A DNA stretch of 64,000 nucleotides from Ceratobasidium sp. AG-K (lineage: Eukaryota > Basidiomycota > Agaricomycetes > Cantharellales > Ceratobasidiaceae). A program made the position numbers and the translations under genes. The DNA lies in NCBI GenBank assembly GCA_037039685.1, contig JAWNGF010000001.1:6696001-6760000 (forward strand), written 5' to 3'. Below, in pieces: positions 37,784-49,330 of this stretch. A model generated the notes under the pieces. The model was not told where the DNA came from, made no database searches, and saw nothing but the letters and a program-made list of their open reading frames with translations. Each line of letters begins with the position of its first letter. The stretch's first letter is position 1.

Positions 37784-40700
37784 CTATCGAACAAACCTGC
37801 GACCAACGATGCGGCTTGGTCGTTCGGAGAGTGGTGTAGCCAAACTCTTCAAAGGTCGCGCCTGCGGTACGTCCTCCTCGTCTTCGTCTGAACTCTCGTC
37901 ACGCACAGACACGGGAGCCGAAGCGCCTGGAGTGGTACCTCCACGAGCAGGACGTGGCGTCACACGGAATCCAGACAACAAACTAGTTCGGACTGGTGGC
38001 GCAGGCGTGGGGCCAGCTGCGGGCACAGGTCGTGGTGCTGGAGTGGCGGCTTTGACAGGACTACGCGAGCGGGCACGGGCAGCTGCAATTGTCACTGGCG
38101 ACGGCTCCCGAGTTTCCGCAGGCAAGGACGCGGCACGCTCCGGCACAGCCTTTCGACCGAGAAGGCTAACTGCACTCGGACGGGGGAAATGAAGGGGCGC
38201 TGGCGTGGATGAGGAAGAAGGCAACGCGGGGTCGAGACGACCCACTGCGCGAGGCGGCGGCCGAGCTCAAGACGCTTGGTCGCGGGGCCACTGCTGCGGG
38301 CGGGAGGCGCAGATAACGTGCACGACTGGGATGCAAATAGTCAGTTTTTGCAATGTCAAGATTTGTAAGCGAGACCTACGCTACGGCTTTCAGCCCAATC
38401 TTGGTCTGATAGCTCTCTTTCCAACGGCCATCATCTTGCTAGCACCAAGTTAGTCAGGGGTTGGTGATTACGGCGATGGATTGACTCACACAAAAGGTTT
38501 TCCCGGTCAAATTCCCTGGCCACTCTAGCCAGTTTAGCTGAAGGCAACGAGGCTCTCCACTTTTCAAACGCCTTCCGACGAACATTATCTGCATAGAACC
38601 GCAGTGCAGGTAGAGCCTAAAATCCAGGTCATTACAAACGACCTCCAAACTAGGCAGTGCACCACTCACCCTCGACTTGCTCTCCCACAAACGGAACGCG
38701 CTAAACATCACGCTACGTTGTGCTTGTAATCGCACCAGATTTTCCTAGATAAGATTTCGCATTGAGTGGAAGGCACTCGCGTTAGTAACCAAAATCTACT
38801 CACCGTAGCGCGCAAGCTATCTTCCTTGAATTTGTCCCGCCAAGTGTCCCAGGCGCGGCCGAGAGCTTCCAGGCGGAGCTGTTCTTCCTTTCGTTCGAGA
38901 CGCTGTCTGCGCAATTGTTCCTGCCTCGCGGCGGCAAGCCAGCGTTGGAACGCGCGACGCAATACATCTTCGCAAGTCCAGTGAGTATATCGTAAGCATG
39001 CTAGTTGGGGTAGACGAATTACCTTCACGCTTGACATCCTGAAAGCTACGCAAAAGACTCATGTCTTCTTGGTGTCTCTTCAAGGCAAATCTCCACTTCT
39101 CCAAGGCAAGTCTGAAATAAAAGTCAACAACTCCTCCGAGTCAATGTTAGCGCTGTCAAACCTTTGAAGCCTGTTGTTCCTTTCATCGACTGCTTGAAGG
39201 AGCTGCAGTTTGTTCTCGACTACTGCTCCAATCCACTTCTTGAGAGCATCATATTTGATGCGCTAACCAGAGCTATGAGTCTTCCAAGATATGCAGCTTC
39301 AAACAATACTTACCTGTTCAACCATTCGTCCAACTACATCGCCCACTCGTTTCAACATCATGTGACGCTTCAGTTGCTTTTTCCACACTTTCGACGCAGT
39401 TAGTACGACCTAGGCGTATCAATAAATACAACACACCTTGGAACGCCTCCCTCATCTTCTCCCTCTTCAGTTGATCCTCCAGGTTAGTCAGACGCTTTTG
39501 AGTCAGCGCAGCCCTCCACGCTCCAAAGGCCGAACGCTCAACAAAGAACCTGCGAGCGATCCTAGCCTGGCGAGCTTGCTTGCGACGCAAAACGGCCGAC
39601 TCTCTCCATTCAGCGAATGCACTTGCGAGAAGCTGTTTCTGGTAGTGGCACGTGGCGAGGAACTCGTCCTCTCGGTTGGTTTGAACTCGGCTTCGAATGA
39701 CATAGAATGCCCGGGCAAGCAGGTCTCTCTGGGCATTTTGAATAGCGACTACTGCTTTATCTGCACGAGTTTAGTTCATTTAGCGCCTATGCATAATCCA
39801 ATCACAGTTGAGAACGTACCATCGAGAGCATGCACTCCCACTAGTCGGTTACGCCAGACAGAGAATGCATCCTTTAAAAGTTGCGAGCGGTTGACTCGCG
39901 CCAATTGCTCGCCTCTGGCTTTGGCAGCCCAGACACGGCTAACTGCACGGAGCAATATACGATCTTGACGGCGCACATAGTCATTCGCACGTCGCTCCAG
40001 AGTCTGAGCATGTGGATGAGTTAATTGGGCAAACGGAATGATAATGGGAGACGCACCCAAACTTTCTTGGTCTTGGTCCTCCAAGTAGTCAAGGCAGAAC
40101 GAAGCAAATGTCGATCATGCAGTTCACGGGCTGCTTTATGAGTTTGGCTGCGAGAAATATTAGTTAGTCTGAGATAATGACGACCGAACATTACTTACGA
40201 CTTCGCCTTCCACTTGAGAAGGGTATCCCTCCTAATCCGTTGATCCCGTTTCGTCACAGTCATCCGTTCCATCACACAAAGCTCGGCTCGATTCTTCCAG
40301 TTTTCAAACATATCATGCATGATGGCCCTGTTCTTGACTGCTCGGAATTCCAGCGCACGAATGGGTAGTACGCGCAGCTGCTGTAGGCGACCTGCCCAAT
40401 GAACGATGCAGCGGTGCAATACCTTTGCATCGTGGAAACCTCGAGCTTGCTCCAATGCAAATGTAGACTCTCGAGACTCTCGCCATTTCTACCAATAAAT
40501 TCTAAGCTATTTTACTTGGATTGGTAGTTGAAAAGCACCTACCTGCCAAGCCTGACGCAACACGCGTTGATCAATAGTAGATCTCACGGTTCGAAGGCGT
40601 TTCTTCATATCCGTCTGCCATTGCTGTCGACGGTGTTTGGAGAGTATTTGGCGCCAGTGCAACAATACACGGCGCTCTGTAAAATACGCATCCACCCGAG

Positions 40701-41927
40701 CGGCTCGCCGTGTCATATCCAATCGAACCTGAGCCTTTTCCTGCCAGCGAGTGAAAAACTCTCGAAGAGCCAGTTTCCGGCGAGCTTCACTAATTTGATC
40801 TGTAGTATCCTATGGCATTGTGAGCAACGGGTATCTATAATAAACGGGCCAACATACTCGGATCCATTGGGCATTTTGCCTCCATAGCCCGAAGAATTTC
40901 TCCAATAGTCTGTCGTTGCGAAAGTGATCCGCATCCTTTTCGAACTTGATGATGCGCCAAGTATCTGGCTCGCTATTCCCCCTACGCCGGGCAGGCTCTT
41001 CAGCACGTATTACCGGTTCGGCCGATTCTTCCCGCTTGATTCGAGCAATTGCTGCTGGAGTGGCCTTGCTGCGAGGAGCTGGAGTATTCGGAGTCGCAAA
41101 TCGTCCTCGATTACCCAACGACGAGCGAGGAGTATCATCGTCGAGTGAGCCAGCTATTCTAACGGGGTGACGAGCGGTGGGCTTAGGCGTGACTTGCTCC
41201 TTTCCCCGAAGTGGACGAGGAGCTGCAAGGTTGGATGCTCGAGAGGACGGTGTCGCTATGCTGGATGTCTCGGTCCTTCCAGTAGTGCTCGAGTCGTCTA
41301 CAGTAAGTCTTCGGAGTAGCCGTTGCAAGCTGGCTCCAGGCGCCTCGCCCTGGTGGTCAGCGGTTGAGGTACGACTAGAAGGCGGCCCTGGTGTAGTATC
41401 GTCCACAAACCGAGCCCGAGGGCGGGGAGTGCGATCCATCCGAGTACTAGGACCGGGTGTTTGCCGGAGAGAGCTGAGGGGTGCAGAAATGGAAGTAATA
41501 GGGGATGGTGATAGAGGTGGCGCTTCATGTTCCAGCGTCAGGCTTTCAGAGCCAACAAGGTTCATATGGGTCTTTGCATAGGCCCACTTGTCGCCCCAGT
41601 CAATGCCTTTCAAAGCGTTGATTTTGAGCAAGGATTCGTAGTATAGCACGTCGTCCTCGGGATTGAGACCTCGTTCTTGCAACACGGCATGGTAAGCTTT
41701 GTAGGCAGGGATGAAGCCCTTTTCGGTAGCTGGAGTACGCTCGATAATGACGTCGATGAGCTGAGCATCTTCTGGTGTAATACGGCGAAGTGTTTCTATA
41801 CAAGATATAGATATGTCGTCTGGGGTGGCCCGGATTGGTTGTTTAGGGGCAGGGGTGGATAGGGATTCGGTGTTTGCCCGCGGCGAACAGGAGGAGAAGA
41901 CGTCCGTACGGGTTTAAATCGAGACAT
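37784..41927 (-). CDS. SFI1: Sfi1-type spindle pole body protein, centrin-binding repeats
   Basis: Sfi1 is a long helical filament that binds centrin/Cdc31 along its length and bridges duplicating spindle pole bodies. The N-terminal part (ATG 41927, MSRFKPVRTSSPPVRRG) is followed by KGFIPAYKAYHAVLQERGLN and a Ser/Thr/Pro-rich linker. From about 40930 down to 38720 there are many repeats with the Sfi1 pattern (LxxxFxxW then a basic helix), for example LEKFFGLWRQNAQWIR, ALREFFTRWQEKAQ and MFENWKNRAEL. Introns split them often. The C-terminal exon is Pro/Arg-rich with RSRSPVK sites, as for CDK-regulated Sfi1 tails. The frame breaks at the GGGG run 41846-41849, where one more base on the coding strand joins PPLP to PKQPIRATPDD. 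Confidence 0.82.
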
Positions 41928-42247
41928 TAGTTTCGTCTACTCGCATAACTAGAGTGGTTGTTAGCTGGGAGCCGCAACAAATCTGAGACAAACGTTACCA
42001 TAATGTGATTGGTGATGGCCGGTTTGAGTCTGACGCGCACAAAACATATCCAACACGCGGTTGGGCCAATCACGTGCTATATCTACTCGTACACTTAGAC
42101 AAACACACGCACACCCTGGCCCTCGGGAAGCAACGAGGTAACGTTTTCAGACAGTGCCCACTCCCCTTGTCCTATCTCTAGTATAGTACCGTCCACGCAT
42201 ACAAACGCCGCATCTTGTGACCCTTGTGCCTATTACTCGCGTTTCAG
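41928..42247. other. Intergenic region upstream of SFI1
   Basis: 320 nt between two minus-strand genes. It contains a CACGTG box at about 42072. It should be the SFI1 promoter plus the 3' end of the lipid kinase gene. Confidence 0.4.
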
Positions 42248-43369
42248 TCATGGTCTCGTTCGTTCCAAGTTCACACTCACAGGAACCCATTCCCAACCGG
42301 AGCAGCGATAGTACTGAACCACTAATGGCCCGTCCGCATGCTCAGATGCACCTTCCACAGAACTAGGATCGTTTGGGTATCGAATTTGGGTATGGGTAGC
42401 GCTCCTGGCAGCACCCATAGATCCCATGAGAATCCGTGCGAACTTCTGCTTGTCCTCGGGGGTATCCCCGGATATCTGCGGACTGCGCAGTGGTTGAATG
42501 ACGACAATATCCATGGTGTCTAATTCGGGCTTGATCTTGGATGCCAGAGGTGTAATAACAAAACCAGATTCTAGTCTATCCACGTTCAGGGTAGACAAAA
42601 AGTAGGCAAAGGGCCCGTCTATGGTGTGTTCGCCCGAACCACACTCGGTAAACTCGTTGGAAACAGGATCGTAGAGGAGAATTGGAGCCCCTGGAGACGA
42701 TTTAAGTTTTGCCGTCGCATGAGACCACTTGCTGATATTCAACTTGGCGGCTTCGGTGTACCTTTCGACTCCTGGTATTGTCGCGCGAAGCTCTTCAGAT
42801 GTATGCAAGAGGTTGGCATGCAAAGCGGTTGAAGCAACAACGATGGATAGCAAAGATTCTTTTTTCGTTCCGTCCTGATTGAGAATGGTGCTGCGACCTA
42901 GGGATAATGGGCGCGTGGTGCCCGAGCGTCTAAGATAGGCAACTACGGACTGGAGCTTGCTAGCCACCTCCGTATCGGCAGAAGGGAACGTCTCTTGGAC
43001 AAATCGCAGGACGTCGGGGCCGGCCACCAATGGATAAATCGAATAGTACAATGCGTTGGCGGTCCCAGAGTTGATGATAATAAATTGAAGCTCTGGCCAG
43101 GCAGGTGTTTGACCAGGAGCGAGATCCGCATACAACGCGTTCACGATTTCGTGAATGGTTCCATCACCGCCAGATACGAGTACCACGGCACATTTAGCGT
43201 GCCCGAGAGATTCTAGGTAGCGTTTCGCAATTTGTCCTGCGTCTTTGGGTGCGTTGGTCGTTTCCAGTTTATACGAGACGTGATATTTGTTCAAGAGTGG
43301 TAAGACAAATTCGTTGATAAACTGAGGGCCGGTTTTGTGGCCCGAGGCTGGGTTTGATATAATCAGCAT
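42248..43369 (-). CDS. DAGK/sphingosine-kinase-type lipid kinase
   Basis: Intronless. The first ATG in frame is at 43369 (MLIISNPASGHK); the frame is open 15 nt further upstream without an ATG, so a small upstream exon is possible. The diacylglycerol-kinase catalytic domain is clear. It has IISNPASGHKTG at the N-terminus, then the nucleotide loop VLVSGGDGTIHEIVNAL and FIIINSGTANAL. The substrate-binding half includes SLLSIVVASTALHANLL, where many relatives have a GxG-D motif. A C-terminal strand pair, DTMDIVVIQPLRSP, is typical of ceramide/sphingosine kinase relatives. The substrate (sphingoid base, ceramide or diacylglycerol) cannot be decided from sequence alone. It diverges from VMA8 with a 201-bp gap. 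Confidence 0.82.
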   Translation of the reverse strand: MLIISNPASGHKTGPQFINEFVLPLLNKYHVSYKLETTNAPKDAGQIAKRYLESLGHAKCAVVLVSGGDGTIHEIVNALYADLAPGQTPAWPELQFIIINSGTANALYYSIYPLVAGPDVLRFVQETFPSADTEVASKLQSVVAYLRRSGTTRPLSLGRSTILNQDGTKKESLLSIVVASTALHANLLHTSEELRATIPGVERYTEAAKLNISKWSHATAKLKSSPGAPILLYDPVSNEFTECGSGEHTIDGPFAYFLSTLNVDRLESGFVITPLASKIKPELDTMDIVVIQPLRSPQISGDTPEDKQKFARILMGSMGAARSATHTQIRYPNDPSSVEGASEHADGPLVVQYYRCSGWEWVPVSVNLERTRP

Positions 43370-43570
43370 TTTTCTTGTAGGCAAATCTAGATTGCAGATA
43401 TGGTCGAAGAAATCACAGACTCCGAGTCACCCATGAAGAAATGATGCGATAGTACACAAATGATGCGATAGGACTGTCTCAAGTCCTGCACGTGACACGA
43501 CGTAAGGTGTCCGGAGGTTGGCACCCCTATCCCAATTCACAACTCTGACACGATCTGCCACTGAGCCGCC

Positions 43571-44515
43571 ATGTCTGGGCAAGGTGCTCGCGAGAATGTG
43601 TTCCCTACTCGAATGACGTTGACCCTCACCAAGACCCGGTTAAAGGGTGCACAGACGGGTCACTCGTTGTTGGCAAAGAAGCGTGATGCACTGACGTTGA
43701 GGTTTCGTGCTATTCTGAGGAAGGTTGACGAGGTGAGTTGTTTAAAGGGCTGAGCTATCTGAATATCAATCAGAAATTTCGAAACATAGGCCAAACGACA
43801 AATGGGACGCGTCATGCAGCTCGCAGCGTTCTCGATGGCAGAGGTTACATACGCTGCCGGAGATATTTCCTATCAGGTTCAGAAACAGGTCAAAACGCCA
43901 ACTTTCAAAGTGAAATCTAAGCAAGAGAACGTTTCTGGTGTCGTACTTCCAGCCTTTGAAGTCGAGCAGACTACTGGTAGCGGTGCGCCTCATCCTACCC
44001 GACTCCACTTATCATGTAACCGACGTCCTACACCTTAACAGACTTTGGTTTGGCTGGTCTTGGTCGTGGTGGCCAGCAGATTCAGAAAGCGAGACAGACC
44101 TACGCCAACGCTGTGAAGACCTTGGTCGAACTGGCGTCCCTCCAGGCGGCCTTCATGATTCTTGACGAAGTTATTCGAGCGACGAACCGTCGAGTGAATG
44201 CAATTGAGCATGTCGTTATTCCCAGACTGGAAAACACCATCGCGTACATTGTATCGGAGTTGGATGAGGCAGATCGTGAAGAGTTCTTCAGGTAAATTGA
44301 ACGCGATTGTCCTCTGCGTCTTTTTGACTTATTGGCCTTTTAGATTGAAGAAAGTTCAAGGGAAGAAGAAGCGTGACGCAGCGATTGCGGATGCAGAGCG
44401 TATAGCGCTAGCAGAAGAAGCCGAGAAATCTGGGACTGTGGCTCCAGTTGCACCTGCAGATGAAGCAGGTTCATCCTACCTCCTGGGCGACAAGGACGAG
44501 GATGTCATTTTCTAG
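43571..44515 (+). CDS. VMA8: V-type proton ATPase subunit D
   Basis: Subunit D forms the central rotor stalk of the V1 sector with subunit F, coupling ATP hydrolysis to proton pumping in vacuoles and endosomes. The ATG at 43571 gives [20 protein letters not shown], then [20 protein letters not shown], the first long helix. The second and third exons supply [19 protein letters not shown] and, after an intron, [20 protein letters not shown]. The C-terminal helix contains [20 protein letters not shown], the family signature, and [16 protein letters not shown]. Stop 44513-44515. Complete and normal in length. Confidence 0.95.
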
Positions 44516-44761
44516 GGTTCATGCACAACCACAGTCTTTTAACTCTTGCTCTCTTCACACTTGTCGTTTGTATTTCACCAGAATAATTTGATGCAGAACA
44601 AATGGCATGAGTGGCATATCTTGCGGCAATGTGGAGCGCATAGACACATAAAGGTTTTGTAGGATGAAAGCGTGAATGAGTACAGGTAACCAGAAATAGA
44701 ACGACGACTGGGAGAAACATGAGTTGATTATTCATTCAGCACCACACTTCTACTACACACC

Positions 44762-45479
44762 TCAAGCCTCGGCCTCATCCTCCTTCTTCTCACCAGCGAC
44801 ACGCTTCCGGTCCTTGCGCTCCAGAATGGCACGGCTGTCGATGGGTTCATGTAAACATGGTGCCGACGCATTTAGCCAGTCTTACTCACCGGTCCTTGTC
44901 GAGCTTGAGCGTCTGGATGACAACGTTGCTCGGGTGGATACCGATGGACGAGGTCGAGCCGTTCGACTTGTCACGGTGGACACGGTCAACGTGGATGACC
45001 CACTTCTTCCTGTAGACCTGGGTGACCTTTCCATCCCGACCCTTGTACTTTCCGCGCACAATCAAAACCTCATCGTCCTTACGAACGGGCAGAGAGCGGA
45101 CCTAGAAAAGAGCTAGGATCAGCACTATTCGACTGGGGTATCAAGGCGTGGGGCGTACATTGTACTTGCCGCGCAAGTCCTTGGAGAGCGAAGCGGACAT
45201 GATCTTCCTGCGGATGGAAGAGGGCGCGGCAAAGTGCGCCTTGCGGCTCTTGCGACGGGACGAGGAGACGTCTGATTTATACACGTTAGCAATCCCATCG
45301 CTATTCCCATCGCCTAGTTGTGCATTCCATTGCTCCTTCCCAAATAAAGTTCTGAGTCCATCCATCCAAGCGCATCCCATCCATCCAATTCACCCCTCCA
45401 GCGCACGAAACAAAAATGGGGGCGGAGATTTAGCATTACATGTGACTTTAAGACACTAACCAGCGTTAATTTTGGCCAT
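44762..45479 (-). CDS. RPL26: 60S ribosomal protein L26 (uL24)
   Basis: Cytosolic large-subunit protein near the polypeptide exit tunnel. A tiny first exon (ATG 45479, MAKINA) is joined to [20 protein letters not shown] and [19 protein letters not shown]. Then [20 protein letters not shown], the KOW motif, leads to [20 protein letters not shown] and [17 protein letters not shown]. The last exon gives [20 protein letters not shown] with the stop at 44762-44764. The small first exon and introns early in the gene are common for fungal ribosomal protein genes. It is convergent with VMA8. Confidence 0.95.
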
Positions 45480-45692
45480 TACGATGTATTGAGGGGTGCC
45501 GGTGACGAGGGGACGGGCTTTGTGAGTATCAACGAATCTGTGATCGGGTGCAAATTATCTTAGCGCCAGGCGGTTACTGAGTGTGGCTCCGAATTTGACT
45601 TTTGACACCATCCCCCACATAACCTGTATCTGGTATCTTAGGCCCGACACGTAAATCTGCTTGGAGCGTAAAACCTGTTATTTATCTTGAAT

Positions 45693-46745
45693 ATGTCCGA
45701 AAAAACGAAATCCAAGCGCTTGACATTCAAGGGGGAGAAGAAATCGAAGAAGCGCAAAGCGAGGGAGGGCGACGAGGAGGAGCGGGAGGAGGATATTGAT
45801 CCTGGAAGTAAGGCATATCCCACGTCCCATAATGTGCCTTACTGACGTCTAAAATTTGTAGCCTGGGTGCAACCCGAAATTCCTGAACAAATACTCGGTC
45901 CCACATTCATAATACACGATGGGAGCACGCCAACTTGCGTGGCATTTGATTCAACTCGCAACCGAATCAACATCCAAGCGCTCAGCTCGGCCTCTTCATC
46001 TGACGGAGCCTCTGGGCCGCTCTCATTCATACCAACAGAAGTACATCAAGTGTGGGTCGCAACGCGAGTTGCTGGAGCATTGACCGTCAACCTTCGCACT
46101 CCAGAGGGCAAATTCCTTTCTTGCGATGCGCTCGGACTAGTGTCTGCCGACAGGGAAGCCCGAGGGCCGCAGGAAGAATTCACCCCCGAGATACTATCTG
46201 AAACGGACGAGAAAGGCAACCACATGGTGGCATTTAAGAACATTTACGACAAGTATATTGGTGTGGACGAGGTAGCTGGGGGCCAAACAACCTTGCGAGG
46301 GGACAGCGACACTGTTGGGTTCAACGAGAGGTTTTGGGTGCGGGTTCAATACGAGTACAAACATAAGGCTGGCGAAGAGGATCGAAAAAAGGCTGGGAAA
46401 ACACGTCCTCAAGATATCGACGAAGTGGGAACAAAGTATGTGGCGTAATTGGTTCGTGGCAGCGCTATTTATTTATTTCGCATTTCAGCCACAAATTCCA
46501 GGCATGGGGAGCTGGCAAGTCTGTAGTATCTGACGCGGACAGGAAGGCGGTATGTATCGGCTTTGCCACGTCCCTGCCCTCGTACTTACCACCTCAATTG
46601 GGATAGCTTAAAAAGGCCCGGAAGGAAGGTACACTGACGGAAGCATTGCTTGATCGGCGCGCAAAGCTGAAGAGGTGTGTGCCCAGTTTTCCCGCTTGGC
46701 GTCGCAATTAAATCCCCTTGGTATAATAGTGATAGATTTTGTTAA
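45693..46745 (+). CDS. FRG1-family protein
   Basis: FRG1 is an actin-bundling and RNA-associated protein found in nucleoli and spliceosomal fractions. The ATG at 45693 starts MSEKTKSKRLTFKGEKKSKK, the basic N-terminus of the family. The fascin-like beta-trefoil core includes ILGPTFIIHDGSTPTCVAFD and MVAFKNIYDKYIGVDEVAG. After two introns the end reads ALLDRRAKLK-SDRFC, which closely matches the conserved FRG1 C-terminus. Stop 46743-46745. The start lies 214 nt from the divergent RPL26 start. Confidence 0.85.
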
Positions 46746-46982
46746 TACCTTGTCCGCTTGTCCGCTCGTATGCTTCACCACCACCATCATAACACTATTC
46801 AGTGACCTGAATGCTGGTTTCTGATTGAGCTTTCATTTGACCTTTATATATACTACATGGCGTTCAAACGCTTTTGGGCGTAATCTATCGCGTGACAGAA
46901 GGCAAGACTACCAACTTTGGTTTGTACAAATCGAGAGCGGGGCTGGCCGCAAAAGGCAACCAATTTGCGTTTAATATTTGAT

Positions 46983-49285
46983 TCATGGGCCTGTAGTTCG
47001 TCGCTGGCGCCCAACAATCTTGAAGGTTCCATTTGACTGCACGAGAGCCCTTTCTCCAGTAGGCAGCCAACCGTCCGGGTATGGCACAGTAGACTCTGAA
47101 ACAGGGGTACCAACAGATGTTCCGCGAATCAAGAGCTAATCACGATTCATGTCAATGAATACCGGCGGAGCGACATATGATGTACTCACCTCGCCTCTTG
47201 GGTCATGTCCAGCCTCTATATCTGCTTCTGACACGCCGACGAGCTTGACTTCCACGCTCGGAGCTGGTGGGCCAACATGTAGCGGATCCTAAGTGTGGTT
47301 GAGTTACTCGACGCCAAGCACTCGGACACCAATTCTTACCTTGGACATTCGGCTTCCTCCAGAAGCAGGGAAATGACGCTGCAAGTCTAGTGGATGCGAT
47401 GCCAAGATCGGAGAGGCGGCTAGCGGGTGGGTGTGGGCGCGAGCAATTGGCACAGACATGGCGATTGAAGTGATGACCTGCGTGCTGGGGTCGCTTGACT
47501 CTGTTGTATGCTTGAGGCTATGACCATAGATTGAGCGGATAGTGCTCACCTCCTGCTGTGATTACGCCTCGCAAGTCGGATAAACTCCACTTGGCCCTTG
47601 CCTCTTCGAAGATGACACGGTCCCATGGCGTAGTACGGCTAAGATTTCCTTCCAGTAGAGCTCCCAATTTACGCTTCCAAGCAAGGTTGTACAAGAACGA
47701 CCCTTTGGCCGAGTCAATGACACTCGATGAAAGCGCATTTAGCTCGGATGGAAGGACGGCAAGGATAGTTGGCCGGAACGAAGAGACTGCGGATAATATC
47801 GAGTTCTCGTTCTTGTCTTTGTCGGATTCTGTAATGTTAGCTGGTAAGAATATACAAGAGGCGGGGCTGTCCCGTGCAGGCCTATTCACCTGATTTGAAG
47901 AGCCCGATGTTGGGCTTGGTGCTGAAGCTCGCGCCTATAAGTCTGGATTAGCAATGGAATAAAACACCGGTAAAGCCGTACCCTCCCAGAGAGCTTGGAG
48001 CAGGAGTCCCAAACCAAACGGTGTGTTGAGTGTGAATGAGGAAAGCACGCGGTCGCTGGCCGACATGGGGGAGGTCACTGCCAACAAACCACGATTTGAG
48101 ACTACAGCTGAAGTCATATTCTGATTAATGCAATGAGTAAGGCTATCTCGTGCGTTTAGCAACACACACCTGGTGTGTGAATTGAACAGCTTTGGGTTGC
48201 TGTCGTCGGGGTTAGCTCTGATCCAGCTTGGACGAAACGAATCGCTTACCCCAATTTCGTCTCCGTAGTACGAAATCATAAAGACATCAGTGGCCGCTAA
48301 GCAGGTAGTGTTGGTGGCGTAGATGCAAGAATAATATGCACAACGTACTGGGTTGGTCGGCGGCGCTAAGATCAAGTGGTTCGGCACCACCCTCGAGTAT
48401 GTCTGCCCAACGGATAAGCTTAATGCCCGTTCTACGAGCATAAGACTCTGCGACCGCGTCAATTTCGCCAACCTGTCTCACTTGAGTCAGTCAACTGTAG
48501 CATTCAAAGAAGTAAAATACTTACAACTATGAGGTGTAACTCTTCCTCTTTTTCGTCCGCCAGCTGTTCGAGAAGCGTGGGGAGAAACTTGGATTGAACG
48601 ATAACAGCAGAAGGAGGGTGCACCGACAAAACGGGATTCAAGAGTTGGAGGTGGCTAATCGTAATCGGGGTGACCGAACACGCGCTAAGGGCAAGGACTG
48701 CGACCAGATATTCTGCACGGTTCCTTCAGAACGGTGACTGGGTAGCACACGGCAGACGACATACCGAAGCTATCATCCAAGAGCAGAAGAACACTCGAGT
48801 CCCGCGGTGCGAGGTCGAGTTTGCGGACGAGCCCAGCGCCGAGCCTGGTAACCCGGGCCTGGAGGTCCACATTGGTCGTCTGAAACCCCATAACATTGAA
48901 TTATAGTTCGAAGTGCAGCAAGATTGCGCACCTTGGTTCCAAAAAGGACACGCTCCTGTGTCCCGTCGGCTTGCAAGAAGTTGTTTACCGTTTGCACTTC
49001 GCGCTTGGGACGCGTAGGCAGCTGGTCAAGCGCCGTGATAAGTGACACCAATTCACGTACATGCGGGCTACTTACAGGCATGTACATTCCGACTCCATAA
49101 TTTCGGTAAACCGGGCTCTCGGTAGGGCGTCTAACTTTCGAGGGTTCGCTTTGTTGACCGAGTACGAGAGGGTGAGCAAGAGGTTCCGAACGAGACACGA
49201 TGCCGGCAGTGACAGTCAGAATAACTCCGGATAACAAGAGCAATGTCATGTCATCATAACTAGTTATACCACTCAAGAGAGACAT
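46983..49285 (-). CDS. ANL-superfamily acyl-CoA synthetase-like protein, degenerate active site
   Basis: The ATG at 49285 starts MSLLSGITSYDDMTLLLLSG, with an N-terminal hydrophobic segment. Motifs of adenylate-forming enzymes appear in order but altered. The P-loop, normally YTSGTTGxPKGV, reads MISYYGDEIGQPKAV, then QFTHQNMTSAV. DRVLSSFTLNTPFGLGLLLQ and SDLRGVITAGGE follow. The ribose-binding TGD reads PTGERALVQSNG. The hinge GRQRRTTGP is immediately followed by a stop (46983-46985), so the C-terminal subdomain with the catalytic lysine is absent. It may be a pseudoenzyme or a specialised fungal acyl-CoA ligase relative. Confidence 0.68.
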
Positions 49286-49330
49286 TTTTTACGAGTGAAG
49301 CGCACAGTTGGACCAGTTTGTAAACAAAAA

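Noticed and set aside
42248..43384. Lipid kinase start at 43384
   Set aside because: The codon there is TTG. The first ATG in frame is at 43369 and starts directly at the conserved IISNPASG strand.
46853..46982. Extension of the acyl-CoA synthetase-like gene to a stop at 46853
   Set aside because: The frame that reads LPTGERALVQSNGTFKIVG, matching the family, ends at 46983-46985. The longer frame lacks these motifs.
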